Shown: in pieces, positions 34,645-43,725 of the stretch
Layout: each line of letters begins with the position of its first letter
Numbering within the stretch: the stretch's first letter is position 1
Assembly (NCBI RefSeq): GCF_019966575.1
Contig: NZ_JAINFK010000002.1
Span: 482,332-546,331, forward strand
DNA length: 64,000 nucleotides
Reading direction: 5' to 3'
Source of the DNA: Oricola cellulosilytica
GTDB taxonomy: Bacteria > Pseudomonadota > Alphaproteobacteria > Rhizobiales > Rhizobiaceae
Notes under the pieces: generated by a model
The model's database searches: none
What the model saw: the letters and a program-made list of their open reading frames with translations, nothing else
Told to the model about the DNA's origin: nothing
Translations under genes and position numbers: made by a program

Positions 34645-35382
34645 ATGCGTATGATCAGGTTTATTGCCGTATTTATCCTGCTCGCCTTCCTTGCGCCGAT
34701 GGCGGGCGCGGCTGCGTGGTGGTCAACCGTCGACCGGCCATCCTCCTGGCGCTCGGCCGACTGGTCGGCGACCGGCTTACTGCCCGATCCGGTGACCAGC
34801 GAAGATGCGGCAATCTATGTCCTGTCGGCACGCACAGGTGGCTTCAAGGGAGCGTTCTCCGTTCATAGCTGGATCGTGGTTAGGGAACGCGGCGCCACGC
34901 ATCACACGCGATACGACAAGGTGGGCTGGGGCAGCCCGATCCGCCGCGACGGCTATGACGCCGACGCTGCCTGGTATTCGAACAAGCCCTGGATCGTCGC
35001 AAAACTGACGGGTGACAAAGCCGCGCGGGCGATGCCCCGCATACGGACCGCCATCGCCTCCTATCCCCATTCCAACAATGGTGACTACCGCATCTGGCCC
35101 GGCCCGAACTCCAACAGTTTCGTCGCCCACGTGCTGCGCGAGGTGCCGGAATTGGGAGCGGTTCTCCCGCCGAACGCGGTTGGCCGCGATTATCTTCCCG
35201 GCGGGGACTTCTTCTCCGTCGACCCGGACGGGAGGGACGTCCATTTGTCCCTTTTCGGTCTCGCCGGTCTCTCCGCGGGTCTGCGTAGCGGGTTCGAAAT
35301 TCATCTGCTCGGCCAGACGGCGGGGATCGATATCCTGCACCCTGCCCTCAAGATACCGGCGTTCGGCAGGGTGGGGTTTTAG
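34645..35382 (+). CDS. DUF3750 domain protein
   Basis: A 245-residue protein with an N-terminal membrane helix (IRFIAVFILLAFLAPMAGAAAWW) and the DUF3750 core: VLSARTGGFKGAFSVHSWIVV, RRDGYDADAAWYSNKPWI, and HSNNGDYRIWPGPNSNSFVAHVLREVPEL. The core has conserved His, Asp, Asn and Ser and looks like a papain-type or NlpC-like fold by sequence logic, but no activity is proven. The start is uncertain; ATG 34597 and ATG 34651 are alternatives. The GFA gene follows after 28 bp. Confidence 0.8.
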   Translation: MRMIRFIAVFILLAFLAPMAGAAAWWSTVDRPSSWRSADWSATGLLPDPVTSEDAAIYVLSARTGGFKGAFSVHSWIVVRERGATHHTRYDKVGWGSPIRRDGYDADAAWYSNKPWIVAKLTGDKAARAMPRIRTAIASYPHSNNGDYRIWPGPNSNSFVAHVLREVPELGAVLPPNAVGRDYLPGGDFFSVDPDGRDVHLSLFGLAGLSAGLRSGFEIHLLGQTAGIDILHPALKIPAFGRVGF

Positions 35383-35410
35383 CGCACGGACTGCAACCAA
35401 TGGAGGACCG

Positions 35411-35836
35411 ATGGGCGAGAAACTGGAACTGAGCGGACGGTGCCTCTGCGGCGCAGTCAGTTTTGACGCGACCGCCAGCAGGCCCAGAGTCTCCGTTTGC
35501 CACTGCGACATGTGCCGCCGATGGTCGGCGGGGCCGTTCATGTCGCTCAATTGCGAAGCCGTGACGTTCGAAAACCAGGACAATATCGGCCGGATTCGGT
35601 CGTCGGACTGGGCCGAACGCGGCTTTTGCACGAAGTGCGGCTCCAACCTTTTCTATCACCTCGTCGACAGCGGGGATCACCAGATGGCGGCCGGCCTGTT
35701 CGACGACCAGTCGAAGCTGCGCATGTCGCTTCAGGTGTTCACGGACCGCAAGCCGGACTTCTACGATTTTGCCAATGAAACGAGGAAGATGACGGCGGCG
35801 GAGGTGATCGCCCTCTACGCTCCCGCATTGGAGTGA
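35411..35836 (+). CDS. GFA family glutathione-dependent formaldehyde-activating-like protein
   Basis: A 141-residue protein of the GFA/CENP-V fold with zinc sites in GRCLCGAVSF, CHCDMCRRW and GFCTKCGSNLFYH. The name comes from a distant homolog of S-hydroxymethylglutathione synthase. Most members, including this one, have unknown substrates. ATG 35411 follows GGAGGACCG. It lies behind the DUF3750 gene on the same strand and converges on the phosphomutase gene. Confidence 0.9.
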   Translation: MGEKLELSGRCLCGAVSFDATASRPRVSVCHCDMCRRWSAGPFMSLNCEAVTFENQDNIGRIRSSDWAERGFCTKCGSNLFYHLVDSGDHQMAAGLFDDQSKLRMSLQVFTDRKPDFYDFANETRKMTAAEVIALYAPALE

Positions 35837-35875
35837 CAGGGCTGCCCCGACAACAGGCGGCTGCAGCGAGGCCCA

Positions 35876-37390
35876 TCAGATCGACTGGTTGTACTCGCCC
35901 ACTTCCTCGTTCTCGCGCAGCACCGCGTCGACGGCCCGGAACATTGCGATCTTGCGTTCCTCCGACACCGGGCTTTCGACGACGACGACCAGTTCCGGCT
36001 TGTTCGACGAGGCGCGCACCAGCCCCCAGGTGCCGTCATCGGCGACGACCCGCACCCCGTTAACCGTCACCAGGTCGGCGATCCCCTGCCCGGCGATCTT
36101 CTCGCCTGCCGCCTTCATCGCCTCGAACCGCTTCACCACCCGGTCCACCACCTCGTATTTCACCTCGTCGGCGCAGTGCGGCGACATGGTCGGCGAACCG
36201 TAGGTCAGCGGCAGGTCGCGGTAGAGTTCGGCCATCGATTTTCGCGGATTGCGGTCGAGCATCTGGCAGACGGCGATAGCCGTCACCAGCCCGTCATCGT
36301 AGCCGCGGCCGATCGGCGGGTTGAAGAGGAAGTGCCCGGACTTCTCGAAACCGGCGACCGCGCCCAGTTCCTTGACGCGTCGCTTGATGTAGGAGTGGCC
36401 CGTCTTCCAGTAGTCGGTGACGGCGCCGTTTTCCTTCAGCACCGGATCGGTCATGAACAGGCCGGTCGACTTCACGTCGACAACGAAATTCGAGGCCGGA
36501 TACACGCCCGAAATGTCGCGACCGAGCATCACGCCCACCTTGTCGGCGAAGATCTCGTTGCCCTCGTTGTCGACCACGCCGCAGCGGTCGCCGTCGCCAT
36601 CGAAGCCGAGACCCACGTCGGCGCCGGTCTCCAGCACATGATCGCGGATGGCGTGCAGCATCTCCATGTCTTCCGGGTTCGGATTGTAGCGCGGGAAATC
36701 GAAATCCAGCTCAGTGTCGAGCGGGATCACCTCGCAGCCGATGCGCTCCAGCGCCTGCGGCGCGAACGCGCCCGCCGTGCCGTTGCCGCAGGCCGCGACG
36801 ACTTTCAGTTTTCGTTTTATTTCAACGCCTTCGACGAGATCGTCGATATATCGATTCCGGAAACCTTCGACCGCCTCATAGGTGCCGCCGCCGGTCAGGT
36901 CGAAATCGCCGCCAAGCACAATGTCGCGCAGTTGCGCCATTTCGTCGGGGCCGAAGGTCAGAGGCCGCTCGCAGCCCATCTTGACGCCGGTCCAGCCGTT
37001 CTCGTTATGCGAGGCGGTCACCATGGCGACGGACGGGCAGTCGAGCGCGAACTGGGCAAAATAGGCCATCGGAGACAGGGCCAGTCCGATATCCCGGACA
37101 TGGGCGCCTGCCGCCATCAGCCCCTGCGCCAGCGCCAGCTTGATGCCAAGCGAGTAGGAGCGGAAATCGTGACCGATGACGATATCCGGCCCGGCGCCGA
37201 GCCGGCGGATCAGCGTGCCGAGCCCCATGCCGAGCGCCTGCACGCCGAGCAGGTTCAGTTCCGGCGGCTTGCCGGAAGCCGGATGCCCGAACCACCAGCG
37301 CGCATCGTATTCGCGGAATCCCGTCGGCTTGACGAGCGGCCGGGTCTCGAATTCAAAACTATTCGGCGACAGGTCAGTGCTCGGCTTCAT
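35876..37390 (-). CDS. phosphomannomutase/phosphoglucomutase
   Basis: A 504-residue enzyme of the alpha-D-phosphohexomutase family, interconverting the 1- and 6-phosphates of mannose or glucose for nucleotide sugar synthesis. The phosphoserine loop is VTASHNENGWTG. The metal-binding loop is GFDGDGDRCG. The sugar-specificity region is FEKSGHFLFNPP, with GEMSG-type residues replaced. The final phosphate-binding loop is VRASSNKPELVVVVES. The length is near that of AlgC/ManB. The sugar preference cannot be settled by eye. tRNA-Pro lies upstream. Confidence 0.9.
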   Translation of the reverse strand: MKPSTDLSPNSFEFETRPLVKPTGFREYDARWWFGHPASGKPPELNLLGVQALGMGLGTLIRRLGAGPDIVIGHDFRSYSLGIKLALAQGLMAAGAHVRDIGLALSPMAYFAQFALDCPSVAMVTASHNENGWTGVKMGCERPLTFGPDEMAQLRDIVLGGDFDLTGGGTYEAVEGFRNRYIDDLVEGVEIKRKLKVVAACGNGTAGAFAPQALERIGCEVIPLDTELDFDFPRYNPNPEDMEMLHAIRDHVLETGADVGLGFDGDGDRCGVVDNEGNEIFADKVGVMLGRDISGVYPASNFVVDVKSTGLFMTDPVLKENGAVTDYWKTGHSYIKRRVKELGAVAGFEKSGHFLFNPPIGRGYDDGLVTAIAVCQMLDRNPRKSMAELYRDLPLTYGSPTMSPHCADEVKYEVVDRVVKRFEAMKAAGEKIAGQGIADLVTVNGVRVVADDGTWGLVRASSNKPELVVVVESPVSEERKIAMFRAVDAVLRENEEVGEYNQSI

Positions 37391-37570
37391 CTTTCGCCTT
37401 CCGTTTGGTCGTTCTCCGGCGTAGTGCAGGCAGCCGTGGAGGGAGAGTTATCGCTGATCCGGGTTGACATCTTCCTTACGTGTCACGGGCGGAGCGAAAA
37501 CGTCGAAACATCCAAATCTCCGGCTTGCGGGAAGGAGTGTGGGGCGTTATAGACCGCAACCGCTTGGTCA

Positions 37571-37647
37571 CGGAGTGTAGCGCAGCCTGGTAGCGCACCT
37601 CGTTCGGGACGAGGGGGTCGCAGGTTCAAATCCTGCCACTCCGACCA
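37571..37647 (+). tRNA. tRNA-Pro (CGG)
   Basis: A complete 77-base cloverleaf. The 7-bp acceptor CGGAGTG/CACTCCG is followed by the encoded ACCA end. The D loop has CAGCCTGGTAG. The anticodon stem is CCTCG/CGAGG with loop TTCGGGA, so the anticodon is CGG (codon CCG). The T arm is GCAGG-TTCAAAT-CCTGC. An open frame on the opposite strand across it is not a gene. Confidence 0.97.
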
Positions 37648-37771
37648 AAATCCCCTCAACAAACTGCACTTACCCAGCGGCACTGCTTGCGGTGTTTCGC
37701 CCGCGGGTCGAACCTGCAATACACGACAAACGTTCCATCAATGATAATTGCGGGAGGGGAGACGAACGCAG

Positions 37772-38908
37772 ATGCAGGCAGCATGGGCTATCGGCCTGAT
37801 GACCGGGACCGTCCTCGACGGCAATATCGACATCGCGATGGTCAAAACGGATGGCCAGGCGATCGAGGCTTTCGGACCGTGGGAGCTCGCCCCCTACCCT
37901 CCCGGCATTCGCGACCTTCTCGAAAGGACGCTCCAGGCGGCGCGCGAATGGCAATTCAGCGGTCCCGAGCCGGAAATCTTCCGTGAGGCGGAGAAAGCCC
38001 TTACGGAAGCGCAATCCCATGCGGTGAACGATTTCCTCAAGAAACACGGATATGCGGCATCGGACATAGCGGTCGTCGGATTTCACGGACAGACGGTGCT
38101 GCATTCCGCGCCGAAGAACGGCATACCTGGCCGAACGCGCCAACTGGGCGACGGCCGCCGGATGGCCGCGATCACCGGCACGAACGTCGTTTACGATTTC
38201 CGCTCCGCCGACATGGCGGCCGGCGGCCAGGGCGCGCCGCTCTCGCCCGTCTATCACCGGGCGATGCTGAAGAAGATCGGCGCGGGCGCCGACACCGCGA
38301 TCCTCAATCTCGGTGGTGTGGCGAACGTCACGTGGTGCGACGGCGACGAGATGATTGCGTTCGACACCGGCCCCGCCAACGCGCCCGTCAATGACTGGAT
38401 CGGGCGGCATGGCGGCGCCGACATGGACGTCGACGGGAAGACCGCCGCGGGCGGGAGGGTCGACGAAACCCGATTGCAGGCGCTCCTGGACCACCCCTAT
38501 CTCTCGGCCCCCTACCCCAAGTCACTGGACCGCTTCGACTTTCCGGCTTCGATGGCGGACGGAATGAACCTGCCCGACGGTGCGGCGCTCCTGACCGCAT
38601 TCACTGCCGGCGCCGTCGGACGGGCGCTAGATCTATTGCCGCGCCGCCCGACGCGGTTGGTCGTTTGCGGCGGCGGGCGCAGGAACCCCACCATGATGCG
38701 GGACATCGCAGAGCGCGCCGGGGTCGAGGCGGTTCCAGCCGAAGCGGTGGGCCTGCGCGGCGATGCGGTCGAAGCCGAATGCTTTGCCTATCTCGCAATG
38801 CGGTCGGTGTGGCGCCTGCCGATCAGCTACCCGCACACAACCGGGGTCGAAGAGCCGAAGACCGGTGGCGTGCTTGCCTCCGCGCCAGGCTCGACGCCTA
38901 TCGGTTGA
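37772..38908 (+). CDS. anmK: anhydro-N-acetylmuramic acid kinase
   Basis: A 378-residue AnmK, which cleaves and phosphorylates 1,6-anhydroMurNAc during peptidoglycan recycling to give MurNAc-6-phosphate. Features are the N-terminal [17 protein letters not shown] (the family usually reads GTSxDG, so this copy is slightly divergent), [34 protein letters not shown] and [11 protein letters not shown]. The GGGAGGGG ribosome site precedes ATG 37772. The next gene converges and overlaps the last 11 bp. Confidence 0.93.
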   Translation: MQAAWAIGLMTGTVLDGNIDIAMVKTDGQAIEAFGPWELAPYPPGIRDLLERTLQAAREWQFSGPEPEIFREAEKALTEAQSHAVNDFLKKHGYAASDIAVVGFHGQTVLHSAPKNGIPGRTRQLGDGRRMAAITGTNVVYDFRSADMAAGGQGAPLSPVYHRAMLKKIGAGADTAILNLGGVANVTWCDGDEMIAFDTGPANAPVNDWIGRHGGADMDVDGKTAAGGRVDETRLQALLDHPYLSAPYPKSLDRFDFPASMADGMNLPDGAALLTAFTAGAVGRALDLLPRRPTRLVVCGGGRRNPTMMRDIAERAGVEAVPAEAVGLRGDAVEAECFAYLAMRSVWRLPISYPHTTGVEEPKTGGVLASAPGSTPIG

Positions 38909-39761
38909 TCAGCTCAAGCCAGCGGAAATAGGCGGAATGGTCGAGGTCCGCCCCGTCCCGGTTCTCGACCAGATCCGCGAATGCCGCCTCGGTTTGCGCC
39001 GCAATCGGAAGCCGCAAGCCGGACGTCTCCGCCTGCGCCATCACATTGCGCAGGTCCTTCAGTTGCGCGGTAGTTTTCCCGCCGGGCGTAAAATCGCGCG
39101 CGATCATCCGCTTGCCGTGCAGTTCGAGTATCCGGCTGTCGGCAAAGCCACCCCGGAGCGCCGCGTGCAGGCTCTTCAGGTCGCATCCGGCCCGCTCGGC
39201 CAGAATGAACGCCTCGGCGACAGCCCCAATGGCGGCTCCGACAATCAGCTGATTGGCGAGTTTGGCGACCTGCCCCGCTCCCGAGGGTCCGAGCCATGTC
39301 GCCCGGCCCATCGGAACGAACACATCCTTGGCGTTCTCGAAGACGTCTTTCTCGCCGCCGGCGAAGATCACGAGTGTGCCCTGTTCCGCCCCGACCACCC
39401 CGCCGGACACGGGACAATCGAGAAAATCGCGCCCGGTATCGCGGGTCCAGGCGGCAAGGCTGCGGTCGCGCTCGGGTTCCGTGGACGCCATATTGACGAT
39501 CAGCGCTCCGGGAGCGGCGGCCTCGATCGCGCCCGCGTCCTTCAGGACCGCCTCGGTCGACGCGCCATCGAACAGCATCGATACCACCACCTCGACGCCC
39601 TCCGCCGCTTCGGCCGGGCTGCCGTGCACCGATGCCACGTCGGCGAGCGCCTCCGCCTTCTCGCGCGAGCGGTTCCACAACCGCAGTTCGTTGCCTGCTT
39701 GCGCCAGCCGCCGCGCCATCGGCGCACCCATCAGGCCGGTTCCCAGAAACGCGATCTTCAT
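38898..39761 (-). CDS. NAD(P)-dependent beta-hydroxyacid dehydrogenase
   Basis: A 287-residue member of the 3-hydroxyisobutyrate dehydrogenase / tartronate semialdehyde reductase family. The dinucleotide site is [22 protein letters not shown]. The substrate motif is [24 protein letters not shown]. The catalytic lysine is in [23 protein letters not shown]. The substrate is not predictable. ATG 39761 has GGAAGAG upstream. It is divergent from gnd, whose product belongs to the same superfamily. Confidence 0.88.
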   Translation of the reverse strand: MKIAFLGTGLMGAPMARRLAQAGNELRLWNRSREKAEALADVASVHGSPAEAAEGVEVVVSMLFDGASTEAVLKDAGAIEAAAPGALIVNMASTEPERDRSLAAWTRDTGRDFLDCPVSGGVVGAEQGTLVIFAGGEKDVFENAKDVFVPMGRATWLGPSGAGQVAKLANQLIVGAAIGAVAEAFILAERAGCDLKSLHAALRGGFADSRILELHGKRMIARDFTPGGKTTAQLKDLRNVMAQAETSGLRLPIAAQTEAAFADLVENRDGADLDHSAYFRWLELINR

Positions 39762-39903
39762 GGCTCTTCCTCCCCATCGCGCCCGCGCCAGTCCGGATGG
39801 CCCGGCGAATTCCGTTCGCGTCAAAATTGCACTATTCGTGTTCAGTGTTTATCGCCGCCACCAAGCTCGGGGAACCGTTTCCGTCGATAAGGAGTCAGGA
39901 ATT

Positions 39904-41325
39904 TTGACAGATGCAGCCAAAGCAGGGATCGGCCTGATTGGCCTTGGGACCATGGGTTCCAATCTGGCGCTCAATATCGCCGAGAACAGCGTGCCGGTCG
40001 CGATCTTCAATCGCACGACCGAGACAACGCACGAATTCGCCCGCGCCGCAGGACCGCTGGCGAAACGGATCGTCGCGTGCGAGACGCTCGAGCAGCTTGT
40101 CGCGGCGATCGAACCGCCACGCGCGATCATCCTGATGGTTCCCGCCGGACCCGTGGTGGACGAGCAAGTCGCCGCGTTGCGCCCCCTGATCGAGGACGGC
40201 GACATGATCATCGACGCCGGCAACGCGAATTTTCACGACACCAACCGACGTGCGGTCGAGGCGGCAACGAACGGCGAGCTCTTCCTCGGCATCGGCGTCT
40301 CGGGCGGTGCGGAAGGCGCCCGCCACGGCCCGTCCATCATGGCAGGAGGGCCGAGGGAGGCCTGGGATCGCGTGGCCCCGATTTTCGAGGCGATCGCAGC
40401 GCGATATGAAGGCACGCCGTGTGCAACGTGGATGGGCGAAGGTGGCGCCGGACATTTCGTCAAGACCGTGCACAACGGCATCGAATATGCCGACATGCAG
40501 ATGATCGCGGAAGTCTACGGCGTCATGCGCGACGGAATGGGCATGTCGGCGCCGCAATGCGGCCAGGTCTTCGCGCGCTGGAACGAGGGTCTGCTGAAAT
40601 CCTACCTGGTCGAGATTTCAGCTCGGATCGGGGAGGCTTCGGATCCGGAAACCGGAAATCCTGTCCTCGATATCATCGCCGACCGGGCGGGCCAGAAAGG
40701 TACCGGCCGGTGGACGGCTATCGAGGCCCAGCACCTGGCGGCTCCGGTTACGGCCATCGAGGCGGCGGTTGCGGCACGCAATATGTCGGCGGCGTCGGAG
40801 GTGCGGGCCGAAGGCGAAAGGATCTTCGGCGCCGCGCCGCGGGTTCTGGAGAATGGAGCCTTGTCGATCGACGACCTCGAGGCAGCGCTGATCGCCGGAA
40901 AGATCGTCTGCTACGCGCAGGGTTTCACCATGATCGCACGCGCTTCCGCCGAATTCGGCTGGGCATTGCCGCTGCCCGATATCGCAAGGGTCTGGCGGGC
41001 CGGATGCATCATCCGCTCGTCGATGCTCAACGATATGGCGACGGCGCTCGAGGCCAATCCCGACAGGAACCTGATGTTCGCCGATTTCTTCTCATACCTG
41101 CTGAAGGCCAAGCATCCGGCGCTTCGCACGACGGTCGCGGCTGCGGCGCAGAACGGCCTTCCGATGCCCGCACTGACCGCCGGCCTCGCCTACTTCGACA
41201 TCATGCGCACGGAACGCTCGACCGCCAACCTGATCCAGGCCCAGCGCGATTTCTTCGGGGCGCACGGTTTCGAACGGATCGATCGGCCAGGCCAGTATCA
41301 CGGACCATGGGGCGCGAGCGGTTGA
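39904..41325 (+). CDS. gnd: 6-phosphogluconate dehydrogenase, decarboxylating
   Basis: A 473-residue Gnd of the oxidative pentose phosphate pathway, making ribulose 5-phosphate, CO2 and NADPH. It has the dinucleotide motif GLIGLGTMGSNLALNIAEN, the substrate motifs IGVSGGAEGARHGPSIMAGG and MGEGGAGHFVKTVHNGIEYADMQMIAEVYGVM (catalytic lysine and glutamate), and the full-length C-terminal domain. The start is TTG 39904, with AAGGAG at 39889-39894 at ideal spacing. The open frame further upstream lies antisense to the neighbour and is not coding. Confidence 0.95.
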   Translation: MTDAAKAGIGLIGLGTMGSNLALNIAENSVPVAIFNRTTETTHEFARAAGPLAKRIVACETLEQLVAAIEPPRAIILMVPAGPVVDEQVAALRPLIEDGDMIIDAGNANFHDTNRRAVEAATNGELFLGIGVSGGAEGARHGPSIMAGGPREAWDRVAPIFEAIAARYEGTPCATWMGEGGAGHFVKTVHNGIEYADMQMIAEVYGVMRDGMGMSAPQCGQVFARWNEGLLKSYLVEISARIGEASDPETGNPVLDIIADRAGQKGTGRWTAIEAQHLAAPVTAIEAAVAARNMSAASEVRAEGERIFGAAPRVLENGALSIDDLEAALIAGKIVCYAQGFTMIARASAEFGWALPLPDIARVWRAGCIIRSSMLNDMATALEANPDRNLMFADFFSYLLKAKHPALRTTVAAAAQNGLPMPALTAGLAYFDIMRTERSTANLIQAQRDFFGAHGFERIDRPGQYHGPWGASG

Positions 41326-41504
41326 GCAGCCCGAGCGCCTGCAGCCCTGTCCGTTGTGCAGAGATTGGGACGGAGCCGGTGACCGGAACTGTGGAAACAT
41401 ACGACAGGAAGTAGCCTTACCGCCGCAACTTCGACCGAATTCACGGAGAAATCACGCAGCTTGAATACCCTTCCTCCATTCGCTTTTCGAGTGGAGGCGG
41501 CCGA
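41326..41504. other. gap between gnd and the peroxidase locus
   Basis: 179 bp without a gene. It marks the left border of the accessory locus. I see no repeat or tRNA remnant that would identify an integration site. Confidence 0.4.
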
Positions 41505-43241
41505 ATGGCGCACGGGGCTTCTTTTTCATCCAGGACGTACGGATATAACGAACCGGTCCAGCAGCTGATGAGCCCGGTTTTCTATCTTAGCGGGGAAACG
41601 CCCCCCACAGAGGGGATATTCGGGTGGCGTCTCGGCATGGAGGCTGAAAGGCGCGGCAAGCCGAAAGCCGAACTTGTTCTTGAGGTCCTGCAGCGCCTTG
41701 CCAGGAAAATGGCGCTCGACGGAATGTTCGTCGGCCCCGACTCCAATAATCCCGACGTCCCCGCCGGCTATACCTATCTCGGACAACTGATCGCGCACGA
41801 CGTGATCTTCAACAACACCGCCGATCTTGCCGGCCAGCGCGAGGAACACGAACGCCCTTTTGCCTCGCCTGCCCTTGATCTGGACTGCCTGTACAGGGGC
41901 GGGCCCGAACGGTCTCCGATAATCTACGCATGGGCCAAGGACGCCGATGAAAGGTGTCTACTGCGGATGGGCAAAACCTCGGGCCGGGCTTACAGGGGCC
42001 CCGACACCGGCAGCAAGCATCCATCAGCCTCGGCTGATCCCGTCGCGATGGATCTGCCCGGCCTTTCTCTATGCCCCGAGGCGACCAGCTCGTCCGAAGT
42101 GCCCGAAAAGGATCCGCAGGGCCGATGCCCGGCCGACCGCCTGATCGGCGACCCGCGCAACGACAACAACCTCATCCTCTCGCAGATCTGCGTGCTGTTT
42201 CACCGTTTTCACAACAAGGTGTGCGCGGAAGTGGCAGGCCAATCCGATATCCGTCCCGGCAAGGAGGTATTCGAGATTGCGCGAATGGTTGTGATCGACA
42301 CCTATCGCCACATAGTGCGTAACGATTACCTGAGCCACATCCTCGAGCCGCGCACGTGGATGGTCCAGCAGAAGGCGCAAGCCCGCGGCGAGCACTTCTA
42401 TGCAAAACGCCTCGCGATAGACCCCACGACGCCGCTGCCGTCGGAATTCTGGCTTGGCGCCATGCGCATCGGCCACGCGATGGCACAGCCGGTTTACGAA
42501 ATAAACGGCGTCCAGCCGCAGCCGGTCTCGCTGGCCACGGTGATGAGCTTCCGGCGCGCGAACGTGCACAATCCGCAAAACGTCGCGGGACAGCCGGTAA
42601 CCAACGACTGGCTGGTCGATCTGGATCGATTCTTCGCCGCCGACGACCACGAGCCTGTCATCGCCAGCCGGCGGATCCGTCCGGCCATCGCGCGGGCGCT
42701 CTATTCCGGCAAATCGCTCCAACCGGCGGACCTGGAGGGTGTTCGGAGCCTCTACGAGCGGCTCGGCGGCGTGCCCTTCCGCGATCTGGCGAGGGGGTAT
42801 CTGCGGGGCCTGCCCAACAGCCAGTACCTGGCCGCGATGTTCGGGGTGCCACATCTCAGCCGCTCGGAACTGATTGGCGACGATCGCTCCGGACTTCGTG
42901 GCATGTACGGCGCCAGCATCAAGAACCCGCTCCAGGAAGCCGATTTCGACGCTATCGGCGCGTTGGCGGATGACACCCCCCTGGAATGGTATCTGCTGCG
43001 CGAGGCTGAAGTGCAAAATGGCGGCCGCCGGCTTGGCGCGCTCGGTTCGGCCATCATCGCCGACATCCTGTTTTCGCTGCTGGACCGTGCCGCCGAGCAA
43101 CCGCCGCGGCAACTCGGCTTCTGGAAGCGGCAGATATTTGGAGAAACCCATCCTGCGACCATGCGGGGCATCATCCGCTATGTCGACGCCGAACACACGG
43201 AAAGGAGAGCGGGACGGCCAGGCTCCCAAACAATGGCTTAA
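41505..43241 (+). CDS. animal-type haem peroxidase
   Basis: A 578-residue protein of the animal (peroxidase-cyclooxygenase) haem peroxidase superfamily, which is sporadic in bacteria. The distal side reads YTYLGQLIAHDVIFNNT, matching the GQ-x-x-x-HD motif with its distal histidine. The proximal side is DPRNDNNLILSQICVLFHRFHNKV, the variant of LHxLFxREHNR. LGAMRIGHAM and the long helices that follow complete the fold. No signal peptide or RTX repeat is seen, so it is probably intracellular or exported by another route. The next gene begins 20 bp downstream, so the two are likely one operon. Confidence 0.88.
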   Translation: MAHGASFSSRTYGYNEPVQQLMSPVFYLSGETPPTEGIFGWRLGMEAERRGKPKAELVLEVLQRLARKMALDGMFVGPDSNNPDVPAGYTYLGQLIAHDVIFNNTADLAGQREEHERPFASPALDLDCLYRGGPERSPIIYAWAKDADERCLLRMGKTSGRAYRGPDTGSKHPSASADPVAMDLPGLSLCPEATSSSEVPEKDPQGRCPADRLIGDPRNDNNLILSQICVLFHRFHNKVCAEVAGQSDIRPGKEVFEIARMVVIDTYRHIVRNDYLSHILEPRTWMVQQKAQARGEHFYAKRLAIDPTTPLPSEFWLGAMRIGHAMAQPVYEINGVQPQPVSLATVMSFRRANVHNPQNVAGQPVTNDWLVDLDRFFAADDHEPVIASRRIRPAIARALYSGKSLQPADLEGVRSLYERLGGVPFRDLARGYLRGLPNSQYLAAMFGVPHLSRSELIGDDRSGLRGMYGASIKNPLQEADFDAIGALADDTPLEWYLLREAEVQNGGRRLGALGSAIIADILFSLLDRAAEQPPRQLGFWKRQIFGETHPATMRGIIRYVDAEHTERRAGRPGSQTMA

Positions 43242-43261
43242 CGAGGAAGGAAGGACAGGAC

Positions 43262-43657
43262 ATGACACATTCGGACTCACCGGCCCCCATCGAGATGACG
43301 ATGAGCGATCGCGAGGCGGCGGGGCGGCTGATAATCGACCTGGCGCTTGGCAATGTTCCAAAACCGGAGAACAACGAGGATGCGCTTCAGCTTCTCGCGG
43401 CGCACGGGATTGAACTCGAGAATTTCACGACCTCCGGCAAGCAAATCCGGTTCGTCAGCCGCGACGAGGCGCTCTACATCGTTCTCCCGCCTGCCGAGTT
43501 GATGCGGAGCCGGATCGAGGAATACTCGGAAAGCGAGGGTCCCTACCCTCTCCCGGACGAGTATCGCAGCCAGATTATGGGGGATGAGGATGCGCTCGAT
43601 GCGCTCGAGATGTTCTATTTCCGGGTGGGTGATTACACCTTCGGCCAGTGCAGATAG
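43262..43657 (+). CDS. 131-residue NHLP-like peptide, candidate RiPP precursor
   Basis: A 131-residue acidic protein. Residues about 40-78 (EDALQLLAAHGIEL, then GKQIRFVSRDEALYIVLPP) follow the pattern of nitrile hydratase-like leader peptides (NHLP, TIGR03793): an A-L-x-x-G-I-E segment, a V-x-x-V-x-D-strand and a closing V-L-P. NHLP leaders guide modification by YcaO or related enzymes. The C-terminal 50 residues are acidic and carry a single cysteine near the end (FGQCR), an atypical core for thiazole formation, and no GG cleavage site is seen. It is 20 bp behind the peroxidase. The assignment is by eye and uncertain. Confidence 0.5.
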   Translation: MTHSDSPAPIEMTMSDREAAGRLIIDLALGNVPKPENNEDALQLLAAHGIELENFTTSGKQIRFVSRDEALYIVLPPAELMRSRIEEYSESEGPYPLPDEYRSQIMGDEDALDALEMFYFRVGDYTFGQCR

Positions 43658-43672
43658 GCATCGGCCGCGCCA

Positions 43673-43712
43673 GCCCGTCAGGATGGATTTGCCTCCCGTC
43701 GTCCTGACGGGC
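43673..43712. terminator. shared hairpin between convergent genes
   Basis: GCCCGTCAGGA (43673-43683) pairs perfectly over 11 bp with TCCTGACGGGC (43702-43712). There is no T run, but its position between the 131-residue gene and the SARP gene suggests a two-way transcript end. Confidence 0.6.
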
Positions 43713-43725
43713 GCTCACTCATGCA

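Noticed and set aside
37483-37719. A 78-residue minus-strand frame
   Set aside because: It lies across tRNA-Pro, a well-known artefact.
39253-39903. A 217-residue N-terminal extension of Gnd
   Set aside because: It is antisense to the beta-hydroxyacid dehydrogenase and unlike Gnd; TTG 39904 has a proper ribosome site.
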